From contig JAUCBJ010005570.1 in the NCBI GenBank assembly GCA_032718475.1, forward strand, positions 1-64,000: 64,000 nucleotides of DNA. The letters run 5' to 3'. The translations under genes and the position numbers were made by a program. Shown piece after piece: positions 10,582 through 24,400 of this stretch. Below the pieces are notes generated by a model that had not been told where the DNA came from, did not search any database, and worked only from the letters and a program-made list of their open reading frames with translations. The DNA is from Nemertoderma westbladi (taxonomy: Eukaryota; Xenacoelomorpha; Nemertodermatida; Nemertodermatidae). The stretch's first letter is position 1; each line of letters opens with the position of its first letter.

Positions 10582-12344
10582 TACACCATTTTGGTCAAAA
10601 ATATGTCCAAATTTTTTTTATGATCTATTATAATGCACCATTGAATGGTGTTTCTAAATCTGAAAACCGCTATTTAATAGCTCTTTTAGTTTTTAAGTTA
10701 TAACAATATCCATTTAGGGATTCCTATTGAAATTAATATTACTATGTATAATGAAAGGTCGATTATCTGCAAATATTTTTTTTATGAAATTGTCAACTTC
10801 AAAACCCTACTACTTCTACAATTTTTGAGGAATTAGTCTGAAACTTTCTGTGGTTGTCTATATAGCCACCCTGCATAAAAGTATCAGACAACTTTTCGAA
10901 ATTATTTGTTAATTATTGCAATCAAATATCTGTATGGTGGTTGTGCATTTCTTTACATAAAAAAGGAGATACCAATCCCTTTTTGAAATGTTATGAGGTC
11001 TCCTTGAATAGTAAACATATGCACCTTTCCTCTTCATTACTGTGGTGAACTATCAGCTGTGAATATCTCTCTGCCAACATAATATAAATAAGATAGAATT
11101 ATAACCAACAAGAAGTTGTAGAAGTAGTGGAAAACCTTCAATGCACTTGTCAAAAACCACAACGTTGCTGATGTTCTGGCCTGGGTTTAATGTCAGAAAC
11201 ATTGGATAGTGCCTGCATACAGGCTACTCTGTAGTTTAGAACTGGCAACAACCATTGTTGACTTATTCGTAACTGCTACAAAGAATACAATTCTGACAGA
11301 AAACTTGGATTACCCTCAGTACGTCGTCTACCATCACTATTTTAAGTTGCTCGATGGCCCTACTTGTTCATGTATACGAATTCTGGTGCGGATCTTGGAT
11401 TCAGCTATCTTTGGGAGACCTCTGAATATTAAAAACCGAGGTATTGTCATTAAATAATTTACCAAGGGTCTATAAATCGCCTGGAATCACACCTTTCTTG
11501 AAGGTATATTTATTGTTGTGCAGGAGGAGTAAAACCTGAGATGTTATATGACGGGGTGAATATATGTATGTAACCTTGCACCTAAACTATCCCTCCATTT
11601 TCTCATAATCTGTTTCAATTATATAATTCTGAATATCAAATCTGACAACGCATGGTTACTATGCAATAAAGTAATAAATGTAATTATTAAATGCCTGATG
11701 TAGTGACTGTTCCAAACATGTGTTGGTTAAATTATTCAGTGACTGTTGACTACATTTATTGGAGCACAGTTTAGTCCAGGCGAAACTGGATAGTTCTAAC
11801 GGTATACCTACATATGCTGTATAAGATACCAAAAGTTACTAACAGGTTGCCTACCACTATAATTCTCACATGCAGTTAGCAGGGCCTTAGTACGTTTTTA
11901 AAGTTACCATAAATTTATATTTGGAGTTAATATAGGCATATAATAAACATTCAATTAACCCTATTTGATGTCCATATTGATTCACAACTCCATGAATTTA
12001 ATAATTGCCATGATGTCTGACCTTTCTACGTTATGATAACGCCCTGATTATTTTTGGATAATATATCTTTAGCCATGCTTACCTAATATTTTTGTATAAT
12101 ATTTTGTTTTGACTTGTTCGTGCTGTTTTTGTTTTGTTTTCAAATTCGTGTTTCTATTTTACGGACAGTTAACTATGGATTAAATGTTAAATATATATAT
12201 TATATTTTACCTGTCATTTAATGTGTAATTAATCAGTAAATATCAGTCAGTAAAAAACATAGTAAGCCACTAACAAATAATAAGGTGTGTTGTGATGATA
12301 TGCCTCAAATTTTACAATGTCTTAAAATTTTATCTTAAATTTAG

Positions 12345-12401
12345 GTCGAGGTTGAACGTGGACATCCCAAGAATCTTGCACAAGACAAACCAACTGGACA
12401 G
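12345..12401 (+). CDS. Lectin module 1, exon a
   Basis: 57 bases, 19 codons (VEVERGHPKNLAQDKPTGQ), between TTTAG and GTCAGT. It forms the first strand of the FTP domain (the N-L-A element). The opening VEV also continues the LCE of a preceding module, which implies that another module or exon lies upstream. Confidence 0.85.
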
Positions 12402-15400
12402 GTCAGTTATTTCATGTTTTTTGTTCTGATATGCCTATGGTGTGTAGCTATACCTCAAACAACAGTGTAATTTGTATCTTTTAATTATAAAACGGATGAT
12501 ATGCCTAAACCTGCACATTCCTCCAAATTAATGTTTAATATATATTTTTACTTAAAACAGATTGAATTATGTATAAATAATGAGGGTATTGCAAATATCA
12601 ACTCTTTTTTCTTTTTTTCACAGGATTCCCTTGGCCACCCTGAAGGTGCTTCAAGTCATGCGGTAGATGGAAAGAGGAGCCAGCAATATCATGATAAATC
12701 GTGTACACACACCGATAATATAGCACCAGGATGGTGGTGGGTGGACTTGTCAGAAGGTTCACAACAATCCGTTGGTATGGTTACGATCTACAATCGTCAG
12801 GACTGCTGTCAGGATAGGATTATTGGAGCCCAGGTAATTTGGAATTTGTATTAGTAGTGCCATATAAACAATATGCTGAAACGCGGTAGTGTAGTGTAAA
12901 ATTTTTTTGGACACAAAGGTCGTTATGTAAAGATTAGTAACTGGAAAATGTTGGAAAGAAAGGCACAAATAGCAATCTACTTTGAAAGATTGTCAAGATT
13001 TAAAAGCAATATTGTCAGGTTAGGAAGAGTGACATACATTTGATGTAAGGGGTTGCAGAGATAGTCGAGTTATTTTTTAAATCTATTATTCAAGGTCTAC
13101 CTTACCAACGATGTATCAGACAGCTATCTTCGTGGAATCCAATCATCTGGAGCATATCGTTGTGGAGAAATAGCTGCAGGAGATAGTGTCATCCGAATTG
13201 ATTGCAACAGCAACTCCGGTCGTTATCTGGTTGTCTTCCAACCAAGGGGTGAACCTCTAACACTGTGTGAGGTAATGATTAATTTAAGGTTCTCTATAAA
13301 GATGTTGAGTTGGTACTCATAATAAATCCGAAATACCTATTAATGTTTATGTTAATAATGCAAATCTGAATAGGATATAATTCTCTGTATATTTTCTATT
13401 TTCCTTTTATTATATTAATTGTCTATATCAATAATGATAAAGCAATACAGTAGTGTAAAGAAATTAAAATAATATATTATATTATATATTAAATATACAC
13501 AATAAGTATCAACCAAATTGTGCAACAGATTTCGAATGAAATCGATTCTGCTTCCAACAAATATCGTCATATCAATTAATATTATGTTCCTTTTGTTGAA
13601 CTCCCGTTCCAAATTATAGCTCTATTCCAGAATACCACATTGGCATTATCTGTAGAAAGTAACCCAAAGGTTGTAAGTTTGCTTCATGGGGATCATTTTG
13701 GCACTATGGAGGATCATTGAGGAAAGACAGGCATAAGTCATCATGTTTTAAGACTTCTTTTACGCAGTTTACGCTGTCCCCCTCAAATGTACGTTTAAGA
13801 TCCTTCTGGCCAAGGGGATACTGGATGAGATAATTGTTGCAATCAAATATCTGTATGGTGGTTGTGCATTTCTCTACATAAAAAAGGAGATACCAATCCC
13901 TTTTTGAAATGTTATGAGGTCTCCTTGAATAGTAAACATATGCACCTTTCCTCTTCATTACTGTGGTGAACTATCAGCTGTGAATATCTCTCTGCCAACG
14001 TAATATAAATAAGGTAGAATTATAACCAACAAGAAGTTATAGAAGTATTGGAAAACCTTCAATGCACTTGTCAAAAACCACAACGTTGCTGATGTTCTGG
14101 CCTGGGTTTAATGTCAGAAACATTGCATAGTGCCGGCATACAGGCTACTCTGTAGTTTAGAACTGGCAACAACCGTTGTTGACTTATTCGTAACTGCTAC
14201 AAAGAATACAATTCTGACAGAAAACTTGGATTACCCTCAGTACGTCGTCTACCATCACTATTTTAAGTTGCTGGATGGCCCTACTTGTTCATGTATACGA
14301 ATTCTGGTGCGGATCTTGGATTCAGATATCTTTGGGAGACCTCTGAATATTAAAAACCGAGGTATTGTCATTTAATAATTTACCAAGGGTCTATAAATCG
14401 CCTGGTATCACACCTTTCTTGAAGGTAAATTTAATGTTGTGCAGGAGGAGTAAAACCTGAGATGTTATATGACGGGGTGAATATATGTATGTAACCTTGC
14501 ACCTAAACTATCCCTCCATTTTCTCATCATCTGTTTCAATTATTTAATTCTGATTATCATATCTGACAACACATGGTTACTATGCAATAAAGTAATAAAT
14601 GTCATTATTAAATGCCTGATGTAGTGACTGTTCCAAACATGTTATGGTTAAATTATTCAGTGACTGTTGACTACATTTATTGCAGCACAGTTTAGTCCAG
14701 GCGAAACTGGATAGTTCTAACGGTATGCCTACCTATGCTGTATAAGATACCAAAACTTACTAACAGGTTGCCTACCACTATCATTCTCACATGCAGTCAG
14801 CAGGGTCTTAGTACGTTTTTAATGTTACCATAAATTTATATTTGGAGTTAATATAGGCATATAATAAACCTTCAATTAACCCTATTTGATGTCCATATTG
14901 ATTCACAACTCCATGAATTTAATAATTGCCATGATGTCTGACCTTTCTTCGTTATGATAACGCCCTGATTATTTTTGAATAATATATCTTTAGCCATGCT
15001 TACCTAATATTTTTATATAATATTTTGCTTTGACTTGTTCGGAACTATGGATTAAATGCTAAATATATAATATATATATTATATTTTACCTGTAATTTAA
15101 TGTGTAATTAATCAGTAAATATCAGTCAGTAAAAAACATAGTAAGCCACTAACAAATAATAAGGTGTGTTGTGATGATATGCCTCAAATTTTACAATGTC
15201 TTAAAAATTTATCTTAAATTTAGGTCGAGGTTGAACGTGGACATCCCAAGAATCTTGCACAAGACAAACCAACTGGACAGGTCAGTTATTTCATGTTTTT
15301 TGTTCTGATATGCCTATGGTGTGTAGCTATACCTCAAACAACAGTGTAATTTGTATCTTTTAATTATAAAACGGATGATATGCCTAAACCTGCACATTCC

Positions 15401-18400
15401 TCCAAATTAATGTTTAATATATATTTTTACTTAAAACAGATTGAATTATGTATAAATAATGAGGGTATTGCAAATATCAACTATTTTTTCTTTTTTTTTT
15501 CTTAGGATTCCCTTGGCCACCCTGAAGGTGCTTCAAGTCATGCAGTAGATGGAAAGAGGAGCCAGCAATATCATGATAAATCGTGTACACACACTGATGG
15601 TATAGCACCAGGATGGTGGTGGGTGGACTTGTCAGAAGGTTCACAACAATCTGTTGGTATGGTTACGATCTACAATCGTCAGGACTGCTGTCAGGATAGG
15701 ATTATTGGAGCCCAGGTAATTTGGAATTTGTATTAGTAGTGCCATATAAAAAATATGCTGAAACGCGGTAGTGTAGTGTAAAATTTTTTTGGACACAAGG
15801 GTCGTTATGTAAAGATTAGTAACTGGAAAATGTTGGAAAGAAAGGCACAAATAGCAATCTACTTTGAAAGATTGTCAAGATTTAAAAGCAATATTGTCAG
15901 GTTAGGAAGAGTGACATACATTTGATGTAAGGGGTTGCAGAGATAGTCGAATAATTTTTTAAATCTATTATTCAAGGTCTACCTTACCAATGATGTATCA
16001 GACAGCTATCTTCGTGGAATCCAATCATCTGGAGCATATCGTTGTGGAGAAATAGCTGCAGGAGATAGTGTCATCCGAATTGATTGCAACAGCAACTCCG
16101 GTCGTTATCTGGTTGTCTTCCAACCAAGGGGTGAACCTCTAACACTGTGTGAGGTAATGATTAATTTAAGGTTCTGAGTTGGCCCTCATAATAAAAGTAA
16201 ATTACAAAGTTGTCTACCCATTCTCAGGGCAGAGTTGTTTTCCTTAAAAGCATTTTTTGAGAATGTACCTATGACAGGTTAGCTTCAAAATAAAGGTATA
16301 TCCTATCTCGAAAACCCTTGCATGGTTTCATCTGTAATTTTTACACAACGGCAGTCTGGTACTAAAAGTTTTCACCGGGTACCAATTTTTCGTATATTAT
16401 TGCACTTTTTGTGATCTTAAATAGTACTTTTCAGAAAAAAAGTCATTTTTATAAAAAAAACATGTTAAAAATATGTTAACATATTTAGATTGCCTAGATT
16501 CTAGTACCAAACACGGCGGTGATAACAATAGAGTTCACAAAAAAAATCAGCCAATTTCATCATGCCGTTTGTGTTCTCTAGAAAAATGTACCTTTGTCTC
16601 CAAAAAGACTAGAAAAGTCAATGTTGACAAAACTGATAACGGAAATGATAACAGCGTCCATGAAAACCCCCGTATCAGAAATTTTAGTAAGCTGCGGGGC
16701 CTGAAAATTCTGCCATTTACATCAAATTGGCGGGAAGGTTTGAAAAAAAAATTTCCGATACAGGGGTTTTCATGGTCACTGTTATCATAGACTCTCTGTC
16801 TGCGTGTATGTCCATCTGAATGGCTGTCATCTGTCAGTCAAAATATAAGGAAGAATATTGCATCAATAAAATCACCGAAATGGGGGTTTAACTGGACACT
16901 TATTCTTATTCTTATTATTATACAATTTACTACATAAAGATACAATACAAAATAACAAATAATAACGGAGTAGAAAAACAGAACAGAGCAAATTAAACAA
17001 AGAAATAGATAAAATATGAAATCTAAGGTATACTGATACTGTACTGCTTCTTACATGACATCTCTAAGTAGATGGTGACCGAGTAGGCGTGCCCGTTATT
17101 TCAGCCACAATTATAATATATGAGGGACGAGCCACGAAGTGAGTGAGCCTTAGCGTAGTGGTACCATTAATCAACCTGTCGTTCTGTTGTTCTTGTTCAA
17201 TTTTAAACGTTAATAACTCGGCCAATCTTCGATGAAATCTATCCAAACTTGGAACACATGTTGTTTGGCAAAAGTTTAGAAATTTTCCAAGTTGAATTTC
17301 CGTGTGGCCTTCGAGAAGCTAAGATAATAGCAGTTAATTAGTTAATTAAGTCGTTCTGTTTCTTTTTTTGCAATGTTCAATTTTGGTAACATTTTCAAAA
17401 TTTTGGTCAAACTTGGTACACAAATAGTCTGTCAAAAGTTTAGAAATTTTCCAAGTTGAATTTGCGTGGGGCCTTCGTGCAGCACCAGTGTAACTGTCTT
17501 ACAGTTTTAATAAGTTTATTTATTCAAAATTATAACGCTTGACATCAGCAGGTTGCTAGGAGACTAAATCAGCTGGGTTGTTCGCGCTTTCAGACCTTTG
17601 GCAGTTTAACCCGCCAAATTAGGATGTCTTCTAGATATTAAATCGCTTTTTAGCCTATGACAAATATTTGATTCACTACACTAGTCGAAACCAATCTGTG
17701 CGCGATCATTCACCCGCTGGATATTCCCGGGAGATTGGGTTCGACGGTTTAATTTTATTGCTATGTAAGCCTAATGTATTATTCGACTGACAGTATTATA
17801 TAATCTCTGACAATATTATTCACCTTCGGGGAATATTAACAGTTCCTTTAGGACGTGGCGCTTTATCTATATAAACAGAGTTATGACTTAAACTACTCAC
17901 AACGATATGGCTTAATTATAATTCACATATATGGCGCATTCTTTAGGAATTGCTTCTTTAACAGACTCACTCATACACAATGCTGCACAATACTGCACAC
18001 TAATCTGCCAATCTTCACTGATTTTAGTCACATATAAAAGGAACACAGACTGACTCATGTAGGGTCTATCAAATAACATTAGATTCACTTCAAACCACTT
18101 TAACATAAGTCACAATCGTTATTGGTAACCTTTCTCTCTTACCTTCGGTATATCAAGAATATTGGGTTTTCGGGGTTATTTCTCGTTATTCCAATATAAT
18201 AATTCATCAACCAATATAATGAATAACCGACAACAAATAGCAGTACACAGTATCGATTGAGCAGGTAATTTTAGCAGTTTCAGCAGTTATTAAAAGCCGT
18301 GTGTCAGCAGTCAGTGTATTCCCAGATCAGTGATTCCATGAGTTTTTTCGGTATGTCAGTTAAAGGATATATGCCCTTATAATTAAACCTACTAGTGTAA

Positions 18401-21400
18401 GACTAAAAACTGAAAACACGGAGGTGCCAAAAGCCGGTTCTTAGGCTCTGGGCAAAAAACATAACACTGAACTACTGAGTTTCTGTATATACCTCCAACA
18501 CAGAGACAACAAACGCTCTGATTGGTCAACCTGAACAACGAGAGAACAAAGAAACAAAGACACGTCGACGTGGCAATATCAGCTGCTAGCCGTCGTCATG
18601 GTAGCGACACTGTTTCAAAGTATCCAGCTATTGCGTCACGAGATTGTGGATTATGTCCTCTAAAGTACAAATACAGTACAAATACATAAGAAATGACTTT
18701 TATGTCCTCTAAAACACCAGTACAGCAAGGACACGGCCTTTTTATGCCTGGCAAACCAACTACAGAGTACTTTAAGGGAAAATAACCGGCTAATTACGCA
18801 AAAGCTTTTACACGGGTTTCTGGCAAATTACGAAATTACAGTAATGCCATTGTGGCCTGTCTGCCTGTCTGCCTGTACCGGTACTATACTCAATGTCAAT
18901 CCCTGAATCAGGAATCCTGTAATCAGACAATACAGCAATACTGCATTACCATACAGACATACTGTATTCGGTGTTTTATGGTACTGGCTGACTGGTACCG
19001 CGGTACCGGTTCAGTCATTATAGATAACGTATACTTGTACTACAGGACAGGCCTAATTCTGTAGGCCCTAATTAGCCATGCAGTGCGGACTCCGGACTGT
19101 TGGACTGCAGTCCTGAATTAGATTAGAGGGTCCGTTGGCGCCGTCCGCCGTACCGCCCTACTACCTGACTACTGTCAGAGTGTAGAAGTATAACCGGACT
19201 GGTAGCAACTGCTGAACTGCCAACTACAGAACTACGACAGCACTAGCCTATACTGCATTTCTACGCTCCTGTCAGCGACAAAAGAAAATGAATTTCTTCG
19301 TTTACGGTTTCTGGTTTCTGCTCTTGTTAACGGTTAAATATGTTAATTAAAGACTATGTATTGGTACGACCGACGGCGCCGGCAACTGGTATAATCAGAT
19401 GTACAGTAGATGTACATACAGACATATCAATCTGCCAATACAACAATAGCAATAGGCTTACCCCTACCAACCCCAACCATCCATCGACTCAGCAACTGCA
19501 ACAATGGAAGTTATGCGGACTAACCAGCTGACCGGCATTCTAAGTTCAGGTACCCACTACCAGAGTCTACCCAGCTGCCCAGAAAAGTGTTGCAAACAAC
19601 TCACCCCCAAGGCCGCCTCTGTCTGTTGACCTCGACTTTCGGTATCGCTGCCGCTACGGGCAAACTGGACTAACCGTAACCAAGGATGAAATCCGGTTTT
19701 TTAATCTCACTCTGCCATCAACCAGTGCCCGGCGGTGTTGAAATTGACACGCATTGTGCAAGCAGTAGGCCTATTGCTCCGAGTTTCCGGCTGGTCGGGT
19801 GCAACTACTGCATCTACATTGCCACACTATAACTCGGTCTCATGAGGACGAGTGCTGCGTAGACTATATTCCTATAAACCAAAACCATACCTGGCTTCGC
19901 CTATTGAACGCCTATTGAACGTATATATTTAAATACAAAACAGGACGAGCACAACGAGGCTTATAATGAAGACGAGTACTGCGTTGACTATTATTATTAT
20001 ATAAACCACCTGGCTTCACATATTGAACGCATCCCTAGTTATAATTATTATAAAGATCGTCAGCCTGCGTTTAAGAAATATATTTAAATACAAAACAGGA
20101 CGAGCACAACGAGACTTATAATGAAGACGAGTACTGCATTGATTATTATTATTATATAAACCCCTGGCTTCACATATTGAACGCATCCCTTGTTATTATT
20201 ATTATAAAGATCGTCAGCCTGCGTTTAAGAAATATATTTAAATACAAAACAGGACGAGCACAACGAGGCTTATAATGAAGACGAGTACTGCGTTGACTAT
20301 TATTATTATATAAACCACCTGGCTTCACATATTGAACGCATCCCTAGTTATAATTATTATAAAGATCGTCAGCCTGCGTTTAAGAAATATATTTAAATAC
20401 AAAACAGGACGAGCACAACGAGACTTATAATGAAGACGAGTACTGCGTTGACTATTATTATTATATAAACCTCCTGGCTTCACATATTGAACGCATCCCT
20501 AGTTATTATTATTATAAAGATCGTCAGCCTGCGTTTAAGAAAATATATTTAAATACAAAACAGGACGAACGCAACGAGGCTTATAATGAAGACGAGTACT
20601 GCGTTTATTATATTCCTATAAACCACCTGGCTTTGCATATTGAACGTGCGATTGGAAATAAGTTCGTGCTACCCTTCCGTGGGTGGTAGATGTCGCGGTT
20701 ATGTATTGGTGGGTGGGAAGGGTGGGGGGGGGGGGGTTAAAAGGGGTGAACACGTACTGTCCCCCTTTCTTTATTTGATTGGTGGTGTGGGTAAATTTCT
20801 CAAATACTGATTTTGTGATACAGTCGCTCAATTTTAATTTGTATCTCATAACTGGGCCTCGTGCTGCGCGAATGCCCCACGAACGTGTAAATACTGTAAG
20901 TAAAGTTTACAAAATTTTTTTTCCAAATTTAAGCCCTACACTACAAAGTCCTACCTAAATATAATTATAATAAAATAATAGTAACATTAAATTTAATGTA
21001 TGTATTACATATTACATACATTGGATAGTTTACAACAATTGTTCTAATGTAAGCACACTATATTACAGTATATACTTACTAAGTTCTTAACTTACTGTAG
21101 TATATAGCATACATACGATATAAATGTTAATAATAATTAAATTAATATACTTGGCCTATGATACGTTTTGAGTTTGTAATAAATAAGGTTTCAATCTAAT
21201 TTGAAAGGTATTAAACTGTGGTGCATTCCGCACTGACTCTGGTAAGAATGTCGCCGGGCATAATTTGTTGAATATATTTGTAACATATTGTAGCTACCTG
21301 TTTAGTGTAGATTGATTGGATAGTTAAGGGTGTGATGATGGGTTCCCTCTGCTTATACAGTAGACGCTGATATCATTACAGACATTAGTCTTGATGTTTA

Positions 21401-24400
21401 ACAACATCTGGGCTGTCTGTATGTCTGTCTTTCCAGTCAAATCATTAGGAAGCATACTACAAACAGATAGACATACTAGATTCCGTCAAACATCAAATAT
21501 GACACCAGAATTGAATTTATCGTCCAGGAACACCCCCATAGCAGTACATTTAGTTAGGTATTGTGTTTCATTATATATGTTGACATATAGACCGAAAGAC
21601 AGACAAACCTTAGGTGCTGTGCAAATTGTTAAAAATAGTCCTTTGTTTAAAAAAAAATACCGTGCCATAAACCAAAACATCTGTTCAAAACAAAAATAGA
21701 TATTGGAAAACGGTTTTTTCCGGAAACTACATCAAATTTGGCATTTAATTTCACCATAAGAAGCCCCAAAATAACATCTAACCTTAAAATTTTCATCCAT
21801 TTAGGTTGAAGTAGGACGTGGAAACATTGCTGTTGGTCTACCAGCTGGGCAGGATAGCCAAAGCAATATACATGGTGCCGCATATCATGGAAATGATGGA
21901 AACACGGATGGCAACTACAATGTAGGGCAAACTTGCACCCACACTGATAACATATCCCCAGGATGGTGGCATGTGGATCTCGGCCAGTCAACAGCTATTG
22001 GATACGTGAAGGTTTACAATAGAAAGGACTGCTGCAGTGAGCGTCTTATAAATGCAAAGGTAAAAAATATATGTATATAAAATACAGCTGCAATGCCGCA
22101 TGGCGATCGTAGAGGTAGTGATGGCAGTCGCCAACCATTTCATTGATGAGATCCACATCAGTTTGCCCAGTCTGCATTCAGTGCTAAGGAATACCCACTG
22201 CGCTTAGGCAGAGCTTGTGTTACGATATATGGCGCTGTGTACTACTATCAGCCCACTATACACTATAAAAGGATCTAGGACACTTCCCCCCCGGACAGTT
22301 CCCCCCCGGACACTTCCCCCCCGCCCAAGTAGGACACTTCCACCCCGGACACTTCTCCCCCGGACACTTGCCCCCCCGGACACTTCCCCCCCAGTTAAAG
22401 TGTTAAAATTAATCTGTGTGCATCAAAGCAATAAACAAAAGTTAAAGATGTTTACAGGACAAGTTGTATCTAGACAAGTTTTTTCAAAGTTATAAAGTAA
22501 ATTTTGTTTGTTTTTCTTTTAATTGGGGGCTACCACCCCCAAACCCCCGCTTCTTTTCTTGGGGGCTGCCGCCCCCAAACCCCCACTTATTTTATAAGCA
22601 CCTACTTATAATCCCCTACTTATATAGAATATATTTATAGTATGTATAGTAATATGTATATCAATATGTAATGCTGAACACAGAATAGAGGTAGACGCAT
22701 GTCGATTTTACCCTGGAGAGGTATAATTTTGATTGCAACAATAATATTCATCTCCATCTGCTACAATTTGAAGAAGACTATTATATAATAATACCTATAA
22801 TTAAAACAATTAATTATTATAATTCTATAGTTATTAAAAACAGTATATCATTCGGGGGATGGAATTTATAGGTCATCTAATTAATTGTTTAAAGATTAGC
22901 ATACAATATGATGTAATTGCATTGATAAAACCCATAAATAAAACTTGGATATAAAATGTAAAATCGGGATGCAAAAGATCACTTTCTGAGCTACGAAAGG
23001 AAAATTGGATACAACTTGTTGTGTTGGATGTTGGATGTGTTGGACGTGTTGGATGCAACAATTGGATACAAGCGGTCCGTTTACCTTACAAAATGAAAAA
23101 TACGAATGTGCGAAGTTAAGAACAGTCGGGGGGAAGTGTCCGGGGGGGAGGAAGTATCTGGGGGGGAAGTGTCCTACTAGAGCGGGGGGGAACTGTCCGG
23201 GGGGGAAGTGTCCGGGGGGGAAGTGTCCGGGGGGAAGCGTCCGGGGGGGGGGGGGGGAGTGTCCGGGGGGGAAGTGTCTGAACACCAGTATAAAATATTT
23301 AGATAAGTCATAATGATGTACAGCCGTAATTAGATAGGGACAATAAAATATCCAAGTTCATATATTTCATCCATTTTTGTATAGTATGTAGTTTGCGTAT
23401 GTAATTTTATAATAAAATCTTAGTAAATAACATTTATGGTAGCAAACTCCTATAAAACCTTAATACGAATTTGCCGTTTATCAATATTGACTGAATTAAT
23501 TGTGCATTTGTGCTAATTTCCATTTATATTTCCCTCTAAATTGGCTTTATATCGAATTATGCTTAATGTGCTTTAATAATCGCGAAATTAATGTTATGGC
23601 CAGTAACCTATAAGCCCACTGGGACAAAATCATTACCATATATGGTAATAATTTGTGAAATAGGGGGGAGAGGGATCACAATCCAGCTTCCCTATTGGCC
23701 CAGCTGTTCTAGGTTGGTCTAATGGTGGCGTGGCTTGCTGGACCAATGAGACGATTATTGCATCATTCTTATTTCATCAGCTATAAATTGGCCGTGTTCC
23801 GGTATGCGCTATCTGTTAATTGTGTATTTTCTTATGCTATTGCCCTTCTGCCCTTAATGCTGTTATTCTGCTTCTGTGTTTTTCTGATCTGAATTCTTTG
23901 CTTTTCTTTTCTTCAATTACGTAAATTGTTGATAATGATTACTTCTTAATTACAATCTCGAACTATGATTTCTACATTTAATTCTTGATTTCTATGTAAT
24001 TGAGATGCGATAATCCTACGGGATTTCTCTTAGACTGTCAGACTGTTTGCGAATGCATGCGCCGATACGGTAGCTATTTGTTTTAGCATGGAGGGCTAAA
24101 GTACCGGTAGGCGCAGCGGGCGCACCGGGGGGAAGCGATGGAGGGAAGTGCAGAGGATCCAAAGCAGGGCAACACTGGCGGGGGGCCACCGTTGCGGTCG
24201 GGGCTAGTCAGTTGAGGACTGGGAACCAGCCGCTGTACAGTATTAGGGGGCTGACGATCCAGATTTTTGTCTCTACCTTGTAGTGTTAGGGGGCAGAATT
24301 TGGGTTTAGTTAGGAGTCCCATGTGTGGCTTTGGGTGGCCTGTGGTTCTTACACTGACTGACTGAATGACTAATACTGGTATACTGATGTACTAACGTAC

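Larger units (their letters stand above)
10915..13290 (+). repeat. Tandem duplication copy 1 (lectin module 1 with flanks)
   Basis: Starts near GCAATCAAATATCTGTATGG and is repeated nearly base for base from about 13839 to 16175. The duplicated block covers an upstream non-coding part and the three exons of one FTP module with their introns. Differences are rare, so the duplication is recent. Sequence 13290-13838 separates the copies and is present once. Confidence 0.88.
13839..16175 (+). repeat. Tandem duplication copy 2 (lectin module 2 with flanks)
   Basis: Partner of 10915-13290. All splice sites are kept. It differs by a few short indels in the introns (for example a deletion near 15045 and a longer T run before the second exon at about 15490) and scattered substitutions. 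Confidence 0.88.

Noticed and set aside
11209-11457. An 82-codon frame that recurs in the duplicated copy (14130-14375)
   Set aside because: Conservation is explained by the recent duplication; the start is not supported and no domain or splice context fits.
19845-20640. CRISPR-like array
   Set aside because: Units of 155 bp repeat in full with no unique spacers, and the setting is an animal intron.
22896-23313. Proline/glycine-rich frames (PPGHFPPG type) resembling structural proteins
   Set aside because: They are translations of the GGACACTTCCCCCC array of a foldback element, present on both strands.
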